64,000 nt of DNA from contig NZ_FNBZ01000009.1 of the NCBI RefSeq assembly GCF_900102525.1, positions 172,885 to 236,884 on the forward strand. Direction: 5' to 3'. Position numbers and translations under genes: made by a program. The stretch is from Allobosea robiniae (GTDB lineage Bacteria; Pseudomonadota; Alphaproteobacteria; Rhizobiales; Beijerinckiaceae). Under the pieces are notes generated by a model. That model ran no database searches. It had not been told where the DNA came from and worked only from the letters and a program-made list of their open reading frames with translations. Numbering within the stretch: the first letter of the stretch is position 1; each line of letters starts with the position of its first letter. Shown here one piece after another: positions 58,987 through 64,000 of the stretch.

Positions 58987-59087
58987 CCGGTTGCGGTTTG
59001 ATCGATCCTGGCAGCGCGCAAGGGCTGGCGGCCAGCCATTCGCCGGCCGGCAAAGCTCTCAAAGAAATAATCGAGACAAGCGCCTCT

Positions 59088-59231
59088 TTAAGGATCCAGC
59101 TTACTATCCGGCGGAGTCCTCAGAATCTCCGTCCACATCTCCCACGTCCCGCTCGCTAACGATACCCAAATATCTTTAGCGAGGAGCTTCTCCGCGTCAG
59201 CTTCGACTGCAAGATTTCGCGCGACATGGAC
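59088..59231 (-). pseudogene. Possible remnant reading frame downstream of the AraC gene
   Basis: On the minus strand, a frame FVHVARNLAVEADAEKLLAKDIWVSLASGTWEMWTEILRTPPDSKLDP runs to a TAA and has protein-like composition, but has no start or upstream part. Its 5' end merges with the inverted repeat. The family is not recognised. No other gene is seen in 58987-59455. Confidence 0.3.
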
Positions 59232-59260
59232 AAATTCGGCAGCGGTTCGACAAATTCGGC
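59229..59260 (-). repeat. Inverted copy of the AraC operator
   Basis: Two GACAAATTCGGC units 20 bp apart, the reverse complement of the 57840-57871 repeats, with 30 of 32 positions identical including the spacer. Together the two copies bracket the AraC gene as an inverted repeat. Confidence 0.75.
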
Positions 59261-59317
59261 GACGAACCTTCGCTCATTACCGAAAGAAGTTCTCCCCTGT
59301 CGCCCAGCATGACACAG

Positions 59318-59363
59318 CTATCGGCGAAATATCGGCATTCGATCGCTTCTCCATCATGACCTA
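59318..59363 (+). repeat. Duplicated intergenic sequence, copy B
   Basis: Second copy of the sequence at 56986-57031 (CTAT-x-GGCGAAATATCGGCATTC..., then CATGACC-x-AACG-x-AA). It is about 95 bp upstream of the small exported protein gene at 59456. Confidence 0.6.
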
Positions 59364-59455
59364 ACGAAAATTTCGTTGCTACGAAGGCTAACCGGCAACG
59401 GACGGGACAAACCCGGCCCCACTCAATCCAAACGCCTGCACTCAAAGAGGCGCAA

Positions 59456-59785
59456 ATGGGACGGTCTTCAGTGTTCGCTATATGCGCCTGCATCCTATGG
59501 GGCGGCCTCGCGGAGGGCGCACAATTGACGACGCGTCAGGCTCGGGCCTGCGTTGCCTGGGACAGGGAACTCGCGCGGATGCTTGAGCGGAGCGAGTTAT
59601 TCGGCCTCAACACCGCAGAGCTACGTGACGGCATTCGCGTTGAAGCCTTCAAGCTGCGGGAGCGATGTGCTCGTGACATTAGCATGGCGTCCCTCAATCG
59701 CTATGTCATGCTCACGAAGCTTCTCTATGACGACGAAGCTGATGAGGTCGAGTCATTCAGTAAAAATCAATTACATGGAGATTGA
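59456..59785 (+). CDS. Small exported protein of unknown function
   Basis: 109 residues. A signal peptide (MGRSSVFAICACILWGGLAEGA) precedes an approximately 87-residue helical mature part, QLTTRQARACVAWDRELARMLERSELFGL..., with two cysteines about 38 residues apart that could form a disulfide. No family is recognised. The charged, Lys/Asp-rich tail is distinctive. It is followed 74 bp later by an exported HExxH protein, which suggests a pair. Confidence 0.6.
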   Translation: MGRSSVFAICACILWGGLAEGAQLTTRQARACVAWDRELARMLERSELFGLNTAELRDGIRVEAFKLRERCARDISMASLNRYVMLTKLLYDDEADEVESFSKNQLHGD

Positions 59786-59859
59786 TGTACGCTGAGTTCA
59801 ATGTAATCCAGGGATTCTATAGATCCCACCGTTATCTGCAGCTTATGCAGGTGAATTCT

Positions 59860-60444
59860 ATGAGAGCGATCAATCGATATCTATTCTTTTGGACAACATT
59901 ACTTACGGCGACCATGAATTTCGAAGCGCCTGCGCGTGACGAGACAATAGAGCGCCTGCGTCTCGGCTCCGGCTTCGAAATCGTCATAGGGGAGAGCCAC
60001 CCTGATCCGGGAGGGCGGTTACTGGAGGCCCTCGCTATGTGGGTCGGAGCGAAGCTGGGGCAGTCGATACCCACGTCCTTGCCGAAACTCGTATTCAAGC
60101 CGGTTGGCCAAGTTTCCGCTTTACGGCTCAAGCAATACGCGTCCGAACTCATACAGCAACACGGTCGGCCAGATATCCTGTCGATCTACGATTCCCGCGA
60201 GAAGATCATTTATCTGGCGGACACATGGACCGGCGCAACGGCAGCCGATTTGTCGGTTCTCGTGCACGAGCTAGTTCATCATTTTCAGGAGGCACATCAA
60301 TCCAAATTTGAATGTGACGCGGCACGCGAAGCCAAGGCTTTCGAATTGCAGGAAAAGTGGCTGAAATTATTTGGGGGGTCGCTTGAGAAAGAGTTCCAGA
60401 TCGACCCATTCACGCTCCTGGTAAGAACATCCTGCGGAATGTAA
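59860..60444 (+). CDS. Exported zinc-metalloprotein with HExxH motif (DUF6647-like)
   Basis: 194 residues from the ATG preceded by AGGTGA; a frame 26 codons longer exists but starts before the ribosome site. MRAINRYLFFWTTLLTATMNFEAPAR is a signal-type N-terminus. Mature features are the GSGFEIVIGESHPDPGG segment and the metal site LVHELVHHFQEAHQ (HELVH), followed by CDAAREAKAFELQEKWL, where Glu after Cys would be the third zinc ligand. The sequence is small for a protease and may be a peptidoglycan- or protein-acting enzyme. The family name is tentative. Confidence 0.7.
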   Translation: MRAINRYLFFWTTLLTATMNFEAPARDETIERLRLGSGFEIVIGESHPDPGGRLLEALAMWVGAKLGQSIPTSLPKLVFKPVGQVSALRLKQYASELIQQHGRPDILSIYDSREKIIYLADTWTGATAADLSVLVHELVHHFQEAHQSKFECDAAREAKAFELQEKWLKLFGGSLEKEFQIDPFTLLVRTSCGM

Positions 60445-60488
60445 GAGCTTTCAGCTCGTTAACGCCTCTCGGGAAATAGGGGGCTGCG

Positions 60489-61208
60489 GTGCAAGTCACA
60501 TACGATTTCTCACAACAGACCGTCATTGTGACGGGTGGTGCCCGTGGGATCGGCAGAGCCATCGCGGCCAGCTTCGTGGCAAGTGGAGCCGACGTCTGGA
60601 TCTGGGACGTCGAGCCCGTCGAACTTGCCGGAGCGCAGTCCGTTACCGTCGATGTGACCAAACGTGATAAGATCGCCAGCGGGCTGGCGCTTCTGGAAGG
60701 CAGAAGCGTCGACGTTCTCGTAAATGATGCGGGGCATCTCGGGCGTTATCAGCCATTTGAGAGCTTAGAACCGGCTGAGTGGCAGCAAATCCTGCAAGTG
60801 AACCTCGTTGGGATGCTAGAAGTCACACACCAGATTCTGCCGTTGATGCGGGCTGCGGGCAAAGGGCGGATCGTCAACATGGGCTCGCTTGCGGGCAAGG
60901 AAGGATTGCCGGACCTCGCCGTCTATTCCGCCGCGAGTGCGGGCGTCATCGCCTTTACGAAAGCGCTTTCCCGCGAAGTCAATGATACCGGCATCCGCGT
61001 CAACTGCGTGGCGCCGGGACCCATCGACACGCGAGTGATCCGGGATTTGGGCAATGAGACAGTCGACGCCATGGTTGCCGCCAGCCCGCTCAGCCGGCTG
61101 GGCGACCCAGTGGAGGTAGCGGCTCTAGTATTGTGGCTTTGCTCCGATGCAAGCGCGTTCAATACGGGCGCCGTCTTCGATATGTCCGGCGGGCGGGCCA
61201 GATACTAG
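60489..61208 (+). CDS. Short-chain dehydrogenase/reductase lacking the catalytic lysine
   Basis: 239 residues with a GTG start after AGGGGG. The SDR Rossmann fold is intact: cofactor motif TGGARGIGRAIA, NDAG (the usual NNAG is altered), catalytic Ser in NMGSLAG and RVNCVAPGPIDT. At the YxxxK position the sequence reads VYSAASAGV, so the lysine is replaced by serine. Enzymes without this Lys usually lose activity. It is in the accessory patch, alone, and may be decaying or may have another role. Confidence 0.85.
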   Translation: MQVTYDFSQQTVIVTGGARGIGRAIAASFVASGADVWIWDVEPVELAGAQSVTVDVTKRDKIASGLALLEGRSVDVLVNDAGHLGRYQPFESLEPAEWQQILQVNLVGMLEVTHQILPLMRAAGKGRIVNMGSLAGKEGLPDLAVYSAASAGVIAFTKALSREVNDTGIRVNCVAPGPIDTRVIRDLGNETVDAMVAASPLSRLGDPVEVAALVLWLCSDASAFNTGAVFDMSGGRARY

Positions 61209-61678
61209 GACTGCCTTGGCTGCCCGGAACCGGACGCGTCGAAAGTCAGCTATGGGTCGAGTTGGACGGTCGACGGTGGTTCAAGTCAGCTCGGTTTTTC
61301 AATTCCGTGCGAACGGCCCCCTCCCGCAATTCGCGAGGGTGCCCCCTGGTTCTAGGCCAGTCATTGATCCCCGAATTCCCTGATTAGGCAGTTGGCCGCT
61401 ATCGCGAAGAGCGTCAGGAAAAGCCCCAGCGCCGCCAAAAGCTCATTGGGCGTGATCAGAAGTACGATCAAATCGAAGCCCTCTCTAATCCTGAGGCGGT
61501 GTCGGGATCAGATCCGGCGTGATGCCGGCAGGCGTCGTGTGACCGCGAGCAGTCCTCTGCACTTCAGCCATGAGCGAAAAGCTGTAGCTGCTTTGTAGAT
61601 TTAGGTCGATTATGTCGGATTGATTCAACTGTAATCAATTGATTATAAATCGCTTTCTGAGAGATTGAGGTTTAGTCC
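61209..61678. other. Intergenic stretch of 470 bp with a promoter but no gene
   Basis: No convincing gene is present. One plus-strand frame (YREERQEKPQRRQKLIGRDQKYDQIEALSNPEAVSG) ends at about 61521 and might be a relic. GC content falls toward the right end. The end of the accessory patch is placed near here, because normal GC-rich coding resumes at 61679. Confidence 0.4.
61620..61648 (+). promoter_or_regulatory. Strong-looking promoter with embedded palindrome
   Basis: A -35 TTGATT (61620-61625), 17-bp spacer and -10 TTATAA (61643-61648) point to the membrane-protein gene. The perfect 14-bp palindrome TAATCAATTGATTA (61632-61645) lies across the spacer and -10, the expected place for a repressor site. 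Confidence 0.6.
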
Positions 61679-61957
61679 ATGCATACCATCAAGGTCATCG
61701 GCATCGGCTTCGCCTTGCTCGGCATCCTGCTCGTGCTGGCGCCGCGCCTCTCGATCTCCGCTGGGCGGCCGATCCCCTTCGCGGTGAAACTCTTCCTGCC
61801 GCTCTGGTTCGCCGGCGCGCTGATCAATCTCTGGATCGGCGTCATCAGCGCAGGCTATACCGTGATGGAGGAAGCACCGATCTTCCTCGTCGTCTTCGGC
61901 GTGCCGGCGGTCGCCAGCCTGCTGATCCTGTGGCTGACCTCCCGAATTGCCCGATGA
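61679..61957 (+). CDS. Small membrane protein of unknown function
   Basis: 92 residues with three hydrophobic segments (VIGIGFALLGILLVLAPRLSI, LFLPLWFAGALINLWIGVIS, IFLVVFGVPAVASLLILWLTS). No signal for cleavage. It resembles small inner-membrane proteins of Hyphomicrobiales but I do not recognise a named family. It overlaps the YbaK-type gene by 4 bp (ATGA), implying co-translation. Confidence 0.75.
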   Translation: MHTIKVIGIGFALLGILLVLAPRLSISAGRPIPFAVKLFLPLWFAGALINLWIGVISAGYTVMEEAPIFLVVFGVPAVASLLILWLTSRIAR

Positions 61958-62442
61958 GCCTCGAATCCGTCCGCGCCTTCTTCGCCCAGCACGCTCCCGA
62001 CATCGCCGTCATCGTCACCGATGATAGCAGCGCGACCGTGCCGCTCGCCGCCGCCGCCCATGGCGTGGAGCCCGGCCAGATCGCCAAGACGCTCTCCTTG
62101 CGTATCGGCGACGAAGTCGTGCTCGTCGTCACCCGCGGCGATGCCCGGCTCGACAACAGGAAGGCCAAGGCCGCGCTCGGCGGCAAGCCGCGCATGCTAG
62201 GCCAGAAAGAGGTCGAGGCCCTGACCGGCCACCCCGTGGGCGGTGTCTGCCCGTTCGGGCTCGCGACGCCGCTCAAGGTCTATTGCGATGTCTCGCTGAA
62301 GGCCTTTGACATCGTCGTGCCGGCCGCAGGCTCGACCCATAGCGCGCTGCGGATCGCGCCGCAGCGCATGGCCGAACTGACACAGGCCGAATGGGTCGAT
62401 ACCTGCCAGGAGGCCGTGCAGGCGGCCGCAGCAGCAGAGTGA
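61954..62442 (+). CDS. YbaK/ProX-type aminoacyl-tRNA deacylase domain protein
   Basis: 162 residues. The YbaK-like fold is indicated by PLAAAAHGVEPGQIAKTLSLRIGDEVVLVVTRGDARLDNRKAKAALGGKPRMLGQKEVEALTGHPVGGVCPFGLA, which contains the conserved Lys (IAKTL) and GGVCPFG loop. Such stand-alone proteins hydrolyse mischarged tRNAs, mostly Cys-tRNAPro or Ala-tRNAPro. ATG start overlaps the stop of the membrane protein gene; a longer upstream start is not preferred. Confidence 0.9.
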   Translation: MSLESVRAFFAQHAPDIAVIVTDDSSATVPLAAAAHGVEPGQIAKTLSLRIGDEVVLVVTRGDARLDNRKAKAALGGKPRMLGQKEVEALTGHPVGGVCPFGLATPLKVYCDVSLKAFDIVVPAAGSTHSALRIAPQRMAELTQAEWVDTCQEAVQAAAAAE

Positions 62443-62445
62443 AGC

Positions 62446-63249
62446 TCAGCCCTGGGTCCGGGCGATCAATTCCATCGCCGCGGCGGGATTGCGCACCTTG
62501 TCCCCGCTGATCACATAGAGGAAGACGTCGCGTTTCTCGGCCTTGGCAGCCGGACCGACCGTCTCCAAGTCGTCCGGCACGCCGCCCTGGGCCCAGACCT
62601 GCGCGGCCTTGACCCAGCGATCGAGCCCGGCCTCGGAATAGCCCTTCGGCTCCGCCTCCTTGGTCCCCATGATCCGCGCATAGACGAAGGGCGCGGTCAC
62701 ATCGGCGATCTGGGTGTAGTCCGCATCGGCCGAGGTGATGACGGCTACGCCATAGCCGCGCAGCAACGCGATGAAATCCGGCGAGCGGAAACTGTCATGT
62801 CGGACCTCAACGGCATGGCGCAGCTTGATCCCGTCCAGCTCCTTCGGCAGGAGCTTAAGGAAGGCCTCGAAATCGGCGGGATCGAACTGCTTCGTCGGCA
62901 TGAACTGCCAATTGATCGGCCCGAGCTTGTGCTTGAGCTCGGTCAGGCCGCTGGTCAGGAATTTCTCGACCGAAGGTCCGGCTTCCGCCAGCACCCGACG
63001 GTTCGTGCAGAAGCGCGAACCTTTTAGCGCGAAGACGAAACCCTCGGGTGTCTCTTCGCGCCATCTGGCGAAGCTCTCCGGCTTCTGCGAGCCGTAATAG
63101 GTGCCGTTGATCTCGATCGAGGTGAGCTTGCTCGCGGCATATTCCAGCTCTCGCTTCTGCGGCAGCCCGTCCGGGTAGAACGCCCCGCGCCAAGGCTCGA
63201 ACACCCAGCCGCCGATGCCGATATGGATCTTGCCTGCTTCGCGGGCCAT
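62446..63249 (-). CDS. DUF72-family protein (YecE-like)
   Basis: 267 residues from MAREAGKIHIGIGGWVFEPWRGAFYPDGLPQKRELEYAASKLTSIEINGTYYG, the exact DUF72 opening, with VFALKGSRFCTNRRVL, GPINWQFMPTKQF and HAVEVRHDSFRSPDFIALLR downstream. DUF72 proteins have a TIM-barrel fold related to xylose isomerases and are of unknown function. Fifty upstream codons in the same frame are not part of the family. Confidence 0.9.
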   Translation of the reverse strand: MAREAGKIHIGIGGWVFEPWRGAFYPDGLPQKRELEYAASKLTSIEINGTYYGSQKPESFARWREETPEGFVFALKGSRFCTNRRVLAEAGPSVEKFLTSGLTELKHKLGPINWQFMPTKQFDPADFEAFLKLLPKELDGIKLRHAVEVRHDSFRSPDFIALLRGYGVAVITSADADYTQIADVTAPFVYARIMGTKEAEPKGYSEAGLDRWVKAAQVWAQGGVPDDLETVGPAAKAEKRDVFLYVISGDKVRNPAAAMELIARTQG

Positions 63250-63443
63250 GGTTCGCTCCGTTCTTCCGTGCCGATATTGGCGGCAGCGACCAGTCCAGCG
63301 CCACCCGTTTTCGGCAGATATGGACATTAACCCGATAAGAGACAGCCGGATGTCAGGAGAACCGGCGAGCCACCCAATGGACGCTTCGCGCGATTGAAGC
63401 ATAATGGGCCGCGTTCTTCCTCGGGTTGCGTCGGAAGGTTCCC

Positions 63444-63887
63444 ATGAAACCGGATCTGGCTGGCGTGAACCGGCACATCGGAGATCGGCTTCGGCTGCTG
63501 CGAGGCAAACACAAGCTCACTCTGAAACATATTGGCGAGCTGCTCGGCGTCTCACACCAGCAGATTCGCAACTACGAGGAGGGCGTGAACCGGTTGACTG
63601 CCGACGCCCTGTTCGTTCTCTCGCGGGAAATGAAGGTTGACCCAGGCTTCTTCTTAGAAGGCCTGTTCGGACCTCATTCGGAACACAGTCTCACCGACCA
63701 AGCCGCAGCGGATTACATTGCTAAGTCCTCACCGGTCCCGGAAAGCTCACGACTGGATGAAGCATTCGCCCGTATCCGTTCGCGGCAGCAACGCTTGCTC
63801 GCCGTCCGGCTCGTCGAAACGGTGGCCGAGACCGAAGCTGACGGCATGCGCAGAGAATACTCCGGTAGCGCACAGCCTGATCGATAA
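63444..63887 (+). CDS. XRE-family helix-turn-helix regulator
   Basis: 147 residues with ATG following GGAAGG; a TTG 6 codons earlier is possible. The N-terminal Xre/Cro-type helix-turn-helix (about 7-65: NRHIGDRLRLLRGKHKLTLKHIGELLGVSHQQIRNYEEGVNRLTADALFVLSREMKVDPGFFLEGLFG) is like those of alphaproteobacterial SinR/PraR-type regulators. The remaining 80 residues are helical and polar. The gene ends 17 bp before the bidirectional terminator. Confidence 0.92.
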   Translation: MKPDLAGVNRHIGDRLRLLRGKHKLTLKHIGELLGVSHQQIRNYEEGVNRLTADALFVLSREMKVDPGFFLEGLFGPHSEHSLTDQAAADYIAKSSPVPESSRLDEAFARIRSRQQRLLAVRLVETVAETEADGMRREYSGSAQPDR

Positions 63888-63904
63888 GGCGCTTCAAACA
63901 GCAT

Positions 63905-63936
63905 AAAAGCCCCGTCGCGATTGCGACGGGGCTTTT
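63905..63936. terminator. Bidirectional terminator between the XRE gene and tRNA-fMet
   Basis: AAAAGCCCCGTCGC-GATT-GCGACGGGGCTTTT, a perfect 14-bp stem with U/A runs on both sides. It can end the rightward regulator transcript and the leftward tRNA transcript. Confidence 0.95.
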
Positions 63937-63941
63937 ATGTT

Positions 63942-64000
<59 letters not shown>

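Overview
The window looks like a chromosome segment of a GC-rich alphaproteobacterium of the order Hyphomicrobiales, probably Bosea or a close relative. This is inferred from gene content and protein character, not from a database search. The evidence is a Brucella-type DXP-reductoisomerase-like protein, an ethylmalonyl-CoA-pathway dehydratase next to a malyl-CoA-lyase-type gene, sdhCDAB order, the htpX-rsmB-heparinase-purH run, and frequent GTG/TTG starts with 1-8 bp gene overlaps.

Left part (1-13 kb): the 3' end of a nucleoside hydrolase gene is followed by a SorC-type regulator facing a tightly coupled catabolic-looking run. That run is a DRL-family reductoisomerase, E1-alpha, E1-beta and E2 of an acetoin/pyruvate-dehydrogenase-type complex, an Afu/Fbp-type ABC transporter (binding protein, double-length permease, ATPase), a metallo-beta-lactamase-fold hydrolase and SurE. 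Read together, it suggests import of a phosphorylated deoxy- or methyl-sugar, its reductive or oxidative isomerisation, and thiamine-dependent cleavage to an acyl-CoA. This is the most interesting locus of the window; its substrate is not known from sequence.

Middle part (13-54 kb) is mostly core genome: an MsbA-like exporter, a D-threonine-aldolase-like enzyme, obgE, a LysR/EamA pair, a RibD-like reductase/HxlR pair, an RND pump with a TetR repressor and a clear palindromic operator, a GATase/D-amino-acid-oxidase-like pair, sdhCDAB with a well-formed terminator, mesaconyl-CoA hydratase and a CitE-type lyase around an unusual DUF429-threonine dehydratase fusion, ppa, a dual-specificity-type phosphatase, a flippase, a divergent haem locus (hutX and monooxygenase versus hmuTUV), an L,D-transpeptidase, cfa, an SDHAF4-type succinate dehydrogenase assembly factor, htpX, rsmB, a heparinase-type protein, purH and ltrA.

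Right part: about 54.4-61.65 kb is a lower-GC accessory patch with signs of decay and rearrangement. It has a truncated serine-recombinase gene, a TetR C-terminal remnant, duplicated intergenic sequences and an inverted 32-bp repeat flanking an AraC regulator. It also carries a quinone reductase, a ToxR/CadC-like membrane regulator, two exported proteins (one an HExxH metalloprotein) and a short-chain dehydrogenase that lacks its catalytic lysine. From about 61.65 kb the sequence returns to core-like genes (membrane protein, YbaK-type deacylase, DUF72, XRE regulator) and ends inside an initiator tRNA-Met on the minus strand.
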